A program made the position numbers and the translations under genes. The notes under the pieces are model-generated. The model did not search any database. It saw nothing but the letters and a program-made list of their open reading frames with translations, and was not told where the DNA came from. A DNA stretch of 64,000 nt, from positions 7,582,869 through 7,646,868 of the forward strand of contig NC_052518.1 in the NCBI RefSeq assembly GCF_014356525.2. The letters run 5' to 3'. This DNA comes from Nilaparvata lugens. Taxonomy: Eukaryota > Arthropoda > Insecta > Hemiptera > Delphacidae. Shown piece after piece: positions 37,301 to 52,300 of this stretch. Position 1 is the stretch's first letter; each line of letters starts with the position of its first letter.

Positions 37301-40300
37301 TCTTCCATTTAATAATTTGATTGCATGGTATGAGATGTTGTGATATTTCTCCATAATTGAAATAATAAGATGTTGATATTGTCAATACCACTTTAATTTA
37401 TTCGAAAATTAATATATATTACAGAACCAGGTTTCATGGTAATACCTGCTACATCTTCAGCTGAACTAATGACCAACACATAGCCTAAAATTGAATTTTC
37501 CTGTTCCTTCAACAATAACAAACACATTAGTTCACCTGAAGATGTGGTAGGTGTTACCATGAAACCTGGTTCTCTAATATGAATCAATTTTCGAATAAAT
37601 CGAAGTGTTATTGACAATATCAATCAATCAAACTGTTTATTCCTCAAAAACAAAACACAATACATGTTATAGCAGCAATAAACTAAAAAAATACACAGAA
37701 TTATAACATGACTATGAGCCTAGTAGCCTATGTTGATATTCTAATGTATATAAAATACAATTTCTAAAAACACATGACCATGATTAAAAAAAACTGTGAC
37801 TGTTAAATTAATAAACATTGATAACTATTTATGACTATATAAACATCTTATTCTTTCAATTCTTCCATTGTTGAAGATCTAGGAAAATAGAAGAGTGATA
37901 GAGAATATTCGCCTCCGAATTGAAGGAGATTGGTTGAATAGAGTCGCCAGTTTAGAATTCTACCAATAAGAAGTTAGCAGCTCATGTACGTTAGTTGATG
38001 TATCAGGCGTTATATATGACGTTATTCAACTGCGGGCTCCTGATTTGTTGAAATTGTAAAATGGTGACTGCTCAGCCCATTGACCAATCAGAAGGCTTCT
38101 TGATTTAGAGGCTTGACTACGTCAGTATATTGCCACTCCCACTTTTGGTTGGTGAATTCTTTTAGTTCCAACTTTCTCCGCTATTCTCAGTGAACTTTTA
38201 TTCTTAATACTTTTATTTAGTTATTTATTTATTCATATGCAAATACAATCCAGGTAAAAACAACAGGCATATGCCCAGAACTCCTTTAAATCTTAATTCG
38301 GAATACACAGTCTAAAGGTTATGTTACTCACGTAACTTAAATAATAATGCAACCACTTTATAGACTTCTTTTGTTGTAGTCTTATAATTTTACATAATAA
38401 TTGTGCTGAGGCATTGGAAATCAAAGTTGAGACAACATTGATAAATGATATATTGGGCCATGCATCGCGAATGATGTTCGTAGAGAGAATTTGGAATAAA
38501 AATAAAAAACAACAAAAATAGAGCAGAATAATTATGATGAGGAGAAAAAATGGCCAGAAATTAGCAAATAGTATACTTTCAAATTCAAGGCTCTTTGGTT
38601 AGCAGATTAGTCAAAAGCAAAAGTCTGTATTTTATTTCAGTGAACAGATCAAATAACACAATCAGTGAGCCCCCGGGCTGAAGAACTCTCTCAAATTCCG
38701 TTGATATATTATTACCAGCTTTTATATTGAAATCTCTGGTTTTCATTGATTTAAAATATTCTATATAGCTTTTATTTAGTATTTTCCTTTTGTGAGTAAT
38801 TATTCCAGATTCCAGAGGCATGGGCAATAAGGGTGGGCCTGAGAGCACCCCCCCACGAAATAATGAATATACGGAAAAATAAGTACAGTAATATGAATTT
38901 TTCAATGAATGATGTGCGGAGCTATCGCCACGGCAGACAGTGATATTTCTTTTAATTTTAGTACAGAAGTGTTCATAGATGTGACAGTGTTAAAATCTTG
39001 ACCAATGTTTGAAAAATGGTTGAAAAATTTAAATACTGAGATCTCTTCATCATTTGGTTTGTTTAGAAATATACATTTTTCATGATTTAATGTCAACAGA
39101 AAAGAAGCGTGATCTCAGAAAAGTAAAACGGGCGTTCAGCGCAAATTACCTTCTGAGTATGAGCAGCAAAACTGATATAAAGAAAGTATCATGGGGTTTT
39201 TACTTAATGGCCCATATGAATAAAACCAGAGCAAATGCTCATGAGCTAGAGCATGGAGCATAAGTTTTTGCTCATGAGCAAAAGGTAGAAGCAAAAGCAT
39301 TTGAATAAGCCTTACCTTATACTCTTACCTTATGCTCCTGAACTCTAGAGCAAATGATCACTTATTTTAAAGATTTTTCATCAGCTGATTCGCTTTTGTA
39401 GCCTTACTTTGTTTTTATAGCTCACGGAAGCGCTAAATATGCAAGCAGGGTGCACACCGCTTGTGTTTGCGTCGCCTGCTCTGTTTTCTATTTATGAATA
39501 GAGTTTTAGGTTAGTCGAGTTTAGAATTTTGAAATAATAGCGTGAAAAAATGTCATCTCTATAATAATCTTCAGCATATTCTTATAATATCAATAGCCTT
39601 CTTATAATCGTCTACACTCTCATCTTCGCCTCTCATCTTAATCTCTACACTCTCATCTTATGTTTATTTCTTATTTTGTGATGGCTATCTTTATATCAGG
39701 TATCTTTTGTATTTATTCTTTTGTGAGGATAATGGTGATAAATATCATGGTTGGATCTAAAAAGGGTTTTATAGTTCTCAACTATTAGTTGTGATCGTAT
39801 CTGGTATAGTTTCCTCTTCCTCATACGAATTAGTTGAGACATTTTATTATGAGCTAAAGGTGATAAGCTGCTCTAGACTAGACTCACCTTTTTTGAAGCA
39901 TTTGCTTCAAAAGTTGAGCAAATGCTCTAGTTTATTCATACAGTTTTTAGTATAAGCTTTTACTCTTGAGCAAATGCTCAAACTATTTTTTTGATGAGCA
40001 TGAGCAAAAGGTTTTGCTCACGTTTATTCACAGAAAATGAAGCAAATGCTCTATATTTTAGAAGTATAAGCAAATGCTCAACTTTATTCATATGGCCCAT
40101 TATCTCTCAACCTTACATCCCCTAAAAATAAATTCTATATTGGCCACTGATTGATTCTATCTAGCATACATGATTCTATGTTCATAAAATTGAAAATCAA
40201 TGAATCCTTTTGACATTATTTATTTATCTCTCTATCCCAACACAACACCTTTCGAACAAAATTTAAGTCATTTCCATGTGTGAATGAACAAAATAAACAA

Positions 40301-43300
40301 CGTAAAATTATTAACGTTCAACGTTGAACAAGTAGGTGATGATTATGATGTGTCTGTTCTCTGTTCTCTGTGAACTAGCAGTTTCCATCAACTGTCAAAT
40401 CTGGTACCGAATTGTGTTAGCATTAGGAATAGTGTTGAACTCTGTTGTCGGAAATCTCGTTGTGTAACGATCACAGATTCATTGCTCTCATAATTTATGC
40501 GCGTACGGCTTAACCACGACGAGTACCAGCTCAAGCCATGTTCACTACTCAAATCAGGCTATCTGATGAACAAAAATAGACTACATGCGCAGATTTGTAA
40601 CCCTGTCACAACTGAAGTGACGATCAAAATGAACTGATTATTACTAGGTTCTGCTGCAGTTTGTATAATGAGCTGGAACTGTAGTCGGTTCTGGGAGCTG
40701 AGAGACAATGTGAACAAACATGCGCGTGTGAGAGTTGATCAAGACCGATTCACAGTGAACACCTTTCATCTTTGTCATAGACTGAAATAGTCTAATAATG
40801 GAATAATCTAGACTATGAATAACATGACTTGATTCAGTATAAATGATATAAGTGTTATAACTTGATTCAGTATAAAATTAATGAATTTGAAGAATAGGAA
40901 CTGAAACACTGGAATCATGATTGGGCTCAATTATCAGAAAATAATTTATTCTTTTATAAGAAGAGAAAAATCATTTCAAACTTGGAAATCTTCAGTTGAG
41001 AACTAGGAATTCAAATAATTCAATATTATCATCAAAATTTTTATAGTTTTTGCTTTTTAAATGTGATTTTGTGTTTGAAAATAGTTTTCTTGATTTTAAT
41101 ATTTATAAAATAGGAACTCAGGAAGTGGAAGTGCAAATTTTTAGTGAGAAAGATGAAGAACCCAAGACATAACCTATAGACTTGAGTGTTGATAGGAAAT
41201 GACATTGGGTAATACGGCAAGGCAGAACATCCGAAAGGATTTCTCTGCCGATAAAAGCCATAAGAGTAAATAAAATAAATAAAAATAAATCAGTAACTAA
41301 ACCAAAATGGAATATTGCACTCAATGATCATTACGATTACAAATTGGCTAGAGCACAAGATTCATTTTTCTAGCCACGCCAATTATTTAACAAAAAATTA
41401 TGTATTTACTCTCTTGTAACATTGTTGTTAACTGGTGAATAAATTTGATTTGATTTGAAATTTTAACAAGCTCTAGTAACGAACTTGGAATGACAGTTTT
41501 CAACTTTAAACATGAAATATTGTAAAACGGAATTAGGACCTGAATCAGAATGGAATATCCCACTCATCACAAAAAAGAAATATTAATTTCATATTATTCA
41601 AGTTTTAACACTAGAATAACGACTTGGAGACTGAGGTAATTGTGGGAAAATATGAAATATTCAATCGCCGACTGAGTATTTCATATTTTAGGAATTCAAA
41701 TAAATTAGAAACCAAACCAAAATGAAATATTACACTCAATGATCATTACGATTACAAATTTGAACAGGCTCTAGTAACGAACTTGGAAAGACAGTTTTGA
41801 GCTACAAACAAGAAATATTGTATATCGGGACTATACCTGAATCAGAATGGAATATTACACTCATTACGAACAAGAAATGTTGATTTTATATTATTCAAGT
41901 TTTAACACTAGAATAACGACTTGCAGAGTGAGGTAAGTGTGAGAAATATGAGATATTCACTCACTGACAGTCAGTGAGTGAGTATTTCATATTTTTCTCA
42001 GCTAATTCAGTCTGAAATTCGTTTTTAATATTAAAAATTGATGAAACATAGCAGTTCAAGATGGATCAAAAAATTCAATACTCGAATCTATTTGTTCATT
42101 CATAAATAAATTTTCATTCTGGAATAACTCAATTTATTCAATGTGCTGTAATAATTAAGTGTAATATTTGACTTTAATTTAGTGTTTTCATCTTACTAAA
42201 TTCTAAATTTCTAGATCATATATATTTTTAGACAAAAAAAGAATTCTAACTTTGGGAATAGAATAGTGTCAGGCCAAGCCTATTGTTCGTTTCCGATCAT
42301 ATTTACGAGATAATTTGTAATAATTGTATCCACAAATAAATTAATTAATCTCTTGACGTACATATATCAAATATAGTACATGAGAGACTAAATTTGAATA
42401 AATATAGCACTCAACAATCATCAGGAGGGAATTTGGAAAGAATAATAGTATGTTTGAGGAAATTTTGATGAAAAAAGTGTATGCTATTTACATTCCTTGG
42501 AAAACTGGGAATTGTCGGTCCCGGCTGAACTATGACAGTCGTAAGGCCCATTGACGGCTTAAATTATATATTCAGGCGATGGGACCTTCCCGCAAGGGAC
42601 TCTCCACCAACAAGAGCCATACGAATTTACTTTTCCCTGGAAAATATTGAGTTTTTCCATGGAAAAAATTGTAATGTGAAATTTTCAGTTCAATATTATC
42701 ATCAACATTTTTATAGTTTTTGCTTTTTAAATGTGATTTTGTGTTTGTAAATAGTTTTCTTGATTTTAAAATTTATAAAATAGGAACTCAGGAAGTGGAA
42801 GTGCAAATTTTTAGTGAGAACAATGAAGAACCCAAAACATAACCTATAAACTTGAGTTTTGATAGGAAATGACATTGGGTAATACGGCAAGGCAGAACAT
42901 CCAAAAGGATCTCTTTGCCAATAAAAGCCATAAGAGTAAATTAATAAAATAAATAAATTGAGTTTTGGTGCAGGATTATACTGTACCGTACAAGCAGAGA
43001 GTATAGAATGTGTTAGGTTCTAAACTATACTATAATATTCTCTAGAAGAATGATATTCTTCACTGTTGAACATAGTATTATTGTTCTGGGATTCACACAT
43101 GTTTGTGGGTGGTATGAAGGAGGAACACAGATGGAAACAAATAGAGGGAGACAGAGTGATGAGAGCAGGGTCCTGCAGAGCCGGAATGGGGCAGTAGGGT
43201 CCTGGCTGATAATTGACAGGTTTTGACACTGTTTTTGCTTACAACAATAGGGCCTTCTAGAAAGAACTGGCTACGTTTGTTTGTGTATTGTGTGAATGAT

Positions 43301-46300
43301 GGAAGCCTCCATCCGTCTGGATTGTTCTGGAATAAAAAAGTTGGGGTATATATATAGAGCGATCGCTCGCCTAGAGCAGTCAGTCAGTGATAAACAAGTG
43401 AGTGATAAGCAAGACGTTCAGTGGTAAAGGAACAGAGTGTAAGCTGTACCCAAAACCTGGGAGTTCCTAGTGATAATTATTGTGATAATTCAATAGTGAG
43501 ATAGCAATAATTGTATAGTATCGTAATAATAGTTATCCAGTGTAGTGTAGTGATTGATAGTTATTATTGCCGTGACAGTTGTTTCAAGATACGAGATACA
43601 GGCCGTTGATACGGATACGCGAGCACGTGATACGGAACGGTGGTAAAGATACGTGATACGCGAACTATGAAATAAACTTTTTTTATAAAAATGAGTTTAT
43701 GAGATAAACTTTTTTTATAAAAACCAATTTGGTTTTCGTGAGTTGATGAATACAGAGATGGCTCTTTATACTTTCATGACAGCTATATATTCTGGCATTA
43801 ACTCCAGACCAGCGAACTGTGTTGCAGGATTATTCCTGGATATAAAAAAGGCATTCGACACAGTAAGCCACACAATTCTGCTGGACAAACTATATAATAC
43901 TGGTATCAGAGGTGTTGCACATATGTGGTTTTCATCCTATTTGAAAGAAAGGGTGCAATATGTTGTCATAGGAGGTGTGAAGAGTGAGGTCCAGGTAGTA
44001 GATTGTGGTTTACCACAAGGATCGGTCCTTGGGCCAATCCTATTTCTTGTATTCATAAATGACCTTTTCTCATGTAACTACAATGGTGTGCCAGTGTCAT
44101 TCGCAGATGACACTGCTTTTGCATATTGTGGGTTGGATGGTTTGGACTTGGAGAGTGTGATGCAGACTGATGTTGATAGGTTGTTGTTGTGGTTCAAACA
44201 CAATAATCTGTCTCTCAACCTGTCAAAGACCAAGTATATTCTGTTCACACTGTCGTCAAGCTGGAATTTACCATCTGGTTTGAAGTTCCACGTTGATTGT
44301 TTGCGGAATAATTGTAACTGTCAAGTTTTCACGCAAATTGACTCCATCAAATATTTAGGTGTTACAGTAGATGAGAAGCTTACCTGGTAAGCACATACGT
44401 TATGTTAAAAATTATCTTTTACATATCCTGAGAAAATTCTATTTTCTAAATAAGATTCTTCCAACCACCATTCTTAGACAGTTATACTCTGCTCTTGTTG
44501 ACTCTAAACTGAATTATGGAATAAGTTGTTGGGGCTCTACTTACATTACCCACTTGAGACCACTTATAACCTTACAAAAATCTATTGTCAGAGCTGTTAA
44601 AAAATCAGGAAGATATGAACATGCCTTTCCCCTTTTTCAAGATATAAAATGCTTGCCTCTAAGATACATATATGTTTTCAAAGTTTTATACCTATCCTTT
44701 GTAATGTCTGGAAACAGTGGTCAGGCACTTTTCAGGGAGAGAACAAATTATCAAACTAGGAGAGTCACTTCTGATCTGCTAAGGCTTCCCAGGTCATATA
44801 CCACTTGTTTCCAGAAATCGTTTGTATTTCTAGGTCCGAAATTTTTCAATAATTTACCTTTTGAGGCAAAGAGAATTGATAATAGGAAAATGTTCAAATA
44901 TTACATTCTTAAATGGCTTAGAAATATCTTGCCTGATTGTTTAGAACACATGTTTTCTATTCTTTCTTAGTTTTCGACATAATCATTATTATAGTTGTTG
45001 AAAATCATATCAAAAAGTAATTAAGCCCAAACTGGAAATGTATGAGAGGTGAGTGAATGTGTGAGTGTGTGTTTTCATTTTTTTCTTGCCCAAAAAATTT
45101 TTTTTTCTTCTTTCTGATTTTATTCAATTATAGTATAAGCACTCCTGCTTGCACGCGTTAAGCATTAAATGTTTACAGCAAGCTAGAAATATTCTGTTTC
45201 AAAAAAGCTTTGTTTTTTTCATAATACATCATACACGTAGAAAGCCTTATTACATAAATTATATTTTATACAATTTCTTCAGTGCACTTTGTATTTTATT
45301 TCCATTTTTGATGTTTGATGTATTTGAAATTTTGTATGTATTTGATTTTTGAATCAGAATAAAAACAATTTGAATTTGAATTTGAATATGATACAGAGTC
45401 CTGGTATAAGATACAGACAGTGATAGTGTTGCATACGGTGTTAATGAACTGTAAATATTAGAGAACTGTGTAATAAGTGGTGAATCTTTACATTTGCCAT
45501 CCGAATACTTGTTAGTTGATTGAATTACCTACTACCAATTACCTATAACCTATTACCAACCTACTCTAGAACATGGTACGCCATAGTGGAGTAGGTCAAT
45601 TTCCACACAGACAAACCTAAACAAGTAGAGGACACATTATAAGAATTTTATGTAACTAACTATTGTATGTAATTGTAATTTATCTAATATTTTGTGTGAT
45701 TGATGTTGTAGTTTTGGTTTGTTTGAGAAATAGACATTTATTTATTTATTCTTAATTATTGCCTGTAGTAGAATTGATTATCTGTTATTTTAGTGAGTCA
45801 ATTCTTTCATCTATTTAGTTTTGAATACAATAAAGTGCAATTATAATTGCCACAAGAAATAGTTTAGTTGAGTGAAAATCCGTAACATTATGTTCTAGAC
45901 AAGAAATTCAATAAAGCTTACAACAAGAACTCGAATGGAAACTGCGTACAAATTGAGTGTACAACAAGAAATTGAACGGAAGTCGGATTTCAATAAACAG
46001 TTGAACGTCAACCCACTTTGGCAAGCAGTGAAAATCATTTGCAGATGACAAACAAGCGGATGACTGAAGTGGTTCTGATAGTAAAGTGATACGCGAAAGA
46101 TCCACAGAGAGAGACGACAAACTGAGACTTGTTTTTGAAGGAGCAGTCTCAAAAAAGGGAACAGTGGAAGGACGTTCAAAGGGAGCAGGGAAACTGGGAG
46201 GGAAACTGGGAAGGAAACTGGGAAGAGCTGCACTTAGCACTTTATCTTCTCTGGCAGATTGCTCCCTCCCACCACTTATAACCCACCTTTTGTCTTTGTC

Positions 46301-49300
46301 TTCCCTTTGTTTGTACTGATGAGACCCTCCACTTCATGATGACACAATACACCACCTTCTTAGAGTCAAGCTGATAGACCCACAATCATCATTGTTACAT
46401 CTTCTTTATTCTTCATAATAAAAGAGTGATGTTTGTTTGCTTGTTTGTTCTTTGGTAAAAATTTGCGGCTTGAATTCCAAAAGAACAGGAATGATACAAA
46501 ACAAAAAGAATTGACTAAAATGTAAGAATCTTCATCTTTTTTCAATAAAGAATAAGATGAGAATGCTTTTTTATTTCGCTACGGGGAGAGTTCAAAAGCA
46601 GAGTATCCTTTTATCATGTTGCGATTCTGTGGGAGATAGCCTTGAATTCAGTCCTTAACCAATATAGAATGCTAAACCGATGAGTTATACCTTCATCAAC
46701 AAGAGTATATTATTATCAATTCATGTCAAAATAGAATAGAATGTTTTTCTTCTTTTTTTTGTGTAGTTGAGAAGTTGATATTGTGGTAATTATTCATATT
46801 GAATGAAAGAGACTAAGAAATTGTCAAAAACCATAGAGTTATCTGTTTTTTTTTTAGATATTAAATCTGTGGTTTTTGACAATTTCTTAGTCTCTTTCAT
46901 TCAATGGAATAGAATGCTTTCTTATTTCGCTACGAGGGAAGTTCAAAAGCAGAGTATATCATGTATTGATTTTGTAGGAAATAACCCTTAATTCAGTCTT
47001 CAACCAATATTTAAGGCTAAACAAATGGGTCGTACCATTATCAAAAAGAGTCTATTATAATCATTTTTTGTCAAATTAGAATAGCTTAGTAGTCTTCAAC
47101 AAGGAGCTATAATAATGATGGAAAAGGAAAAAAAACATATGGTGTTTTTGATGATGAAACCTATCGCTCTACCATCATCAACAAGAGTCTATTATCATCA
47201 ATTTATGTCAAATTAGAATAGCTGAGTAGTCTTCAACAAGGAGCTAAGATAATGATGATAAATAAAAAGAACACGTGGAGTTTTTGATGATGGAACCTAT
47301 CGTTCTTTCATTCACGTAAAAAAGCCGTTAGCAATACAATTACAAATACAAATAAATTTTATTTCCATTAATATACAAATAAACAATCCAATCAATAAAA
47401 TGTACATAATATTCAAAAATACAATATATGAAATTTACTACAAATATAAATAAATAGCATTTTTTCGGAGATTAACCTTTTCAACTATGGGAAACCCATG
47501 TTCTAGAGCAATGTAGAACAAAAACATCTAAATAACTTTAGGTAAACTGAACCAACCGCATTTACAAATTCAATACGCAAAAATTGAAAGTGCAGAGTCT
47601 TCCAACAACCAAAATCAATCCAATCTTGGAACAGAGTGAGATAATAGTAGAATGATATAAGGATTGAGAGAAACCAATGTATCAGATCAGAGAGAATTGG
47701 TTCTGAGTGAGGAATATTTTGAATTAGTCTGAAGAGTATATTTCTATTTGGATTTGTATCACTAGGCTACGCTCAATAACTCACAATCGTTATTGAAAGA
47801 GGATGAGATATCTTTTAGTTTTTCAAATTATTCAGGTACACTATTTGCTACCTCTTGAGTCAACAATAGGTCTGCAATACAAGAAAAAGGACTTCAGCCT
47901 ATCTTACTTGGAAAGTGTTAGATATTGATTAAATAATACTCTTCATATCAACCAACCATCTTCATTTTAATACATTTAAGACTAAACTGTTATTAACGTC
48001 CTGGTAACTAATGTATTGAAATCATATGATAATATTAAATATCATCTGTAACATCTCCCTCTCAAAGACTTTATATTAGTCATATATTATCCTATATTTC
48101 CCTTTTTATTTTTCGTATATGAATTGTGTTTCTTCGCTGAACACCTCCATTATCGTTTCTAACCAGCAATGAACGTGGCTGTGGTAATTTCTCAATTATA
48201 CTTCCTTTTTCACATTCTTTGTTATGAATATCCTGCATATATATCTCCTCTCAAACTACAAAATCTTCGGTGTTTTTAGATACATTACGATCATAGTAAA
48301 GTTTTTGAATCGATTGATTCTTTGCCATCTTATCGATTGTCTCATTAGGTACAATTTTTGGATTCAATGCGTAATGTGGTATAGAAATCTTAGTTCTTAT
48401 ATGTCTGCTATTAAGAAGCTGTGAAGGTGTATATCCCAATCCAGCTACGGGAGCATTACGATAATTTAGTAAATACAATATTCCAAATCTTGCTTGTTTG
48501 CAGCTGCCTTTTTAAACATTGTTTTGAATATTCCAACTGCCTTTTCTGCTAATCCATTTAATTTTGAATGGTATGGACTTGATGTGGTAATTTTGAATCC
48601 CCAATTTTCTGCAAATTGAAGCATTTCTCTGCTATTAAATGGCATGTTATCTGCTTCTAGTGTTTGAGGTATTCCAAATCTGCTGAATGTTTCCTTAATT
48701 TTTTTTTATTACGGTGAAGCTGCTTTTGCTATTGATTGGGTATGCTTCAATCCATCTCGAATAATAATCAATCACAACTAAGTAGTTCAATCTATCGACT
48801 TCTGCAATGTCCGCTGCAATTTTACAAAACGGTTTATCTGGAATGTCGTGGTAAAATAACATAAATTAACGTCCTGGTAACTAGTGTATTGAAATCATAT
48901 GATAATAATAATTATCATATGTAACAGAAAATATTGATTTTTCCATACTATGCATGGATATTCCATGTGACGGGTGCCATACGATATGCTTTATGGTATG
49001 ATACGACATACGACATTAGGGTGGGCCGAAAAAAATGAGTTTTTTCGAAGTTGTCGTGCAACTGAGTTTTGCTCGCAAAAGTGTCTCTTTTGGAAGGGGA
49101 ACACAATGAAATAAAAAAATTGAAATCGGTTGACATCTTCCGGTCGCGCATGGGCACTAAAGTTTGTTAAAAATCTAAAAAAAAAACAAATTTTTCCGAT
49201 TTTTTTTTTCAACTTGAATTTTATTTTTTCGTGTTGTAATAGGTGAAAAATACTTAAAGTATAGCTTAAAATCATTGTGATTTTTTTTCATACAGGTTAG

Positions 49301-52300
49301 GCAACATCTACCGGTGGCGCACGGAGCCTAAAATTCGCCAAAATATAGAAAAAATCACATTTTTCACAGAATAAAACGTGAGCATTTTCAATCAATGTGG
49401 GCTACTTTAAGACAAGTTTGATCAAGCCTGATACAATATGATGGGTAAGTAAAGAAAAACGAGCTTGGTACATTGTCTTCTATTTCACAAATTGTAGAAT
49501 ACAAGAAACTGTTGAATCTTATTGGACAATAAAAAGTGAAATAGAAAATGAAGCAAAACTAAATTTTCAAAACTGTCCAATTTTATGTCAAGAATCAAAC
49601 TCATATGTTTAGAAACTACATTTTTCCTTCATATTTTTCCGACACACCATACGAATATTGTATGACTCAATATTAAACCATAGTTACTATATTATATATT
49701 TAGATGATGAGGGAGGCTCATAAATATTTTAAATGAGATTATTTGCAATGAGTTTTTTAATGGAATATTGTAGAATCTGCTTTATAAAATAGCGCTCCAT
49801 GTTGAATAAAATCTAGATGGAGAATATTAATTTCCCATAGTATTCAACTCTCATGGCCGTATTCATGAAGATAGAGGTAATTTGTTTAGTGGAACTCCAA
49901 CTATTTCCTTATTAATCTTTCAACGCTGCACACTAATTTTACATAGGAGGAGGGTTTTAACGCAGACAACGTCATTCACATTCTTGAGGGAAGGGTTCCC
50001 AACTGGGCTTAGGGGGTGTAAATAACGAAATTTGAATTCTATTCTTGCCTGATTCCATTGTGATGACAGTTATCATTATAATTCTGGTTGAAAACTAGAT
50101 GTGACGAAAGTTAAATATAACTAAAGACGTAATTTCAGGTTGGGATACTCGCTCTTACGTAAATTCAAGTTGGGTAAGCTATTCACCTGATTACACACGC
50201 TGATGGATATCAATGCGGAAGTGCATACTCATTGGATGAGTGAGCTATTATCAAGTGGAGCATTATGATGATATTTGCTCTATTGTGTGGGCGCGGTCAC
50301 ATAAATTTGAGCCAAAGTTTCGTGTGACACAACACTTAAGTCTTACGTATCAGATGTATCATTGGAAGCGTATCATGGATACGTCTTAGGCTGGCCACTA
50401 ACGAGAGGACATGCATTTTTTGTCATTAGTGAGAGACTTCTAACAAAAAAAAGCTGTTTGACAGCAGCTTTCAACAAAAAATGACAGGAAAATAGCAAAT
50501 TATAATGATAAAAAAAAATTTACCTCAAGACGCTAGAGTAGCAAGTGAGAGATAAATAGCAAAAAATAGAAGAATCAAAAATCTAACATCAAAAAATGTT
50601 GTTCTTCGAAGCCTTTCAAAAAATGACTGGAAAATAACAAATTATAATGATAAGAAACATTTTACCTCAAGACGTTAGAGTAGCAAGTGAGAGATGAATA
50701 GAAAAAATAGAAGAATTAAAAATCAAAATCAAAAAATGATGTTTTTCGAAGCCTTTCAAAAAATGACTGGAAAAAAACAAATTATAATGATAAAACAAAT
50801 TTTACCTCAAGACGCTAGAGTAGCAAGTGAGAGATAAACAGCGAAAAATAGAAGAATCAAAAATCCAACATCAAAAATGTTGTTCTTCGAAGACTTTCGC
50901 TGTGATAGCTCAACAATGTATGACGTCATGTGTGTACACACATGTTGTTTATCATGCATGTCCCGTAGTTAGTGGCCAGCCTTACGTAGCATTGGAAGTG
51001 AATCCCTTGTATCAATGATCGGGGGGAACCCCCCCGATTTCTATTATATGCACTGTTAAGTGGGGAGAAGAGTGTTTAGGCCAATGGCAGGCGTTCATGT
51101 CCTTGACCGTTAGCGGTACTTTTGCCTACTAATGGGTAGTAATTTTGCATAGGCTACATGAGAGCAAAACCAGGACGATGTTGTAAATTACATCTATTTT
51201 TGGTCATATTAGTCCAAAACAGATGAACTGGTAACAGAAACTACGTGTTGATTCCACAATTGTTTAATAAGTGTTCAGCCTAAAACATATAACTAGGGTT
51301 TTATACTGTGAAACTCCTCAAATCAAATACAACTTGAATATTGAAGCTTCTGTTTTTATTATTCTGAATGAAACTTCCTAGATCAAAAAATACTACTACT
51401 ACTATTACTACAACTATAAAGTTCAGAAATGGCAGGTATCACCTGAGTACACAGAGGGTATAGAATTATATCTATATATATAAAAGCGAAATGGCACTCA
51501 CTCACTGACTGACTCACTCACTCGCAGAACTGAAAATCTACCGGACCAAAAACGTAGAAGCGCACTAAGAACGGATTTGAAAAAATGTCCAAAGATACAC
51601 CCAGAATCTTCGTTTTATCAGCTTTATCGAGAACAAATGAACAGAAATTGTTCAAATTTAGTACAGAAGCTCAGCTAGGGTGTAATAATGTTGTGTTAGA
51701 AGGAATTTGCAATAACGTCAAAGATACGCCCAAAATCTGCGTTTTTCCAGCGTTTTTTGCGCTTTCTCAGATTTATCGAGAACAAATTAATGAACCGAAA
51801 TTGTTCAAATTTAGTACAGAAGATCAACTAGGGTGTAATAATGTTGTATAAGAAGGAATTTGCAATAGCGTCAAAGATACGCCCATAATAAGCGTTTTTT
51901 TTTTGCTTTTTCTCATATTTATCGAGAACAAATGAACAGAAATTTTTCAAATTTAGTGCAAAAGCCAAGCTGGGGTGTAATAATTTTGTGGGTCTAAAAA
52001 TTTTGTGATGAGGTGACTTTAATATTTTATCAAAGGAACGCCCAAAATCAGCGTTTTTCCAACGTTTTTCTCAGCTTTTCTGCGTTTTCTCAGTACTTTG
52101 ACTTTCTGATGGAATGAAGCATGCTCAAATGAAAAATGCAGGCGAGTGCAGCGAGCTCGCTGAGCTCATTTCCGGACGATCCAGTCGGTGGTCCAGGGGG
52201 CGGAGCCCCCTGGCTAGACGGATATGGCGAGCGAAGTGAGCCTGACGGCTAGTTGATAGTCTAATAAATTGGTAGGTACTACTTTCTGGTAGTATACCTT

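Larger units (their letters stand above)
43011..45887 (+). repeat. Candidate solo LTR split by a non-LTR insertion
   Basis: Begins TGTTAGG and ends CCGTAACA, as BEL-type LTRs do. It contains TATATATAG at 43348 with an initiator-like TCAGTCAGT about 32 bp on, and AATAAAG at 45828. Flanking pentamers (GAATG, TTATG) match only partly. There is no internal pol or adjoining primer site, so a solo LTR is the reading; borders are tentative. Confidence 0.35.

Noticed and set aside
45895..46319. Overlapping frames on both strands near 46.1 kb
   Set aside because: Created by a GGGAAACTGGGAA repeat; codon content is low-complexity and no family is recognisable.
51585..51851. 88-codon frame with repeated LFKFSTE-QLGCNNVV
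   Set aside because: The repetition follows the 165-bp Helitron body units; the inverted copy has the same repeats with different frame breaks, so it is not a conserved protein.
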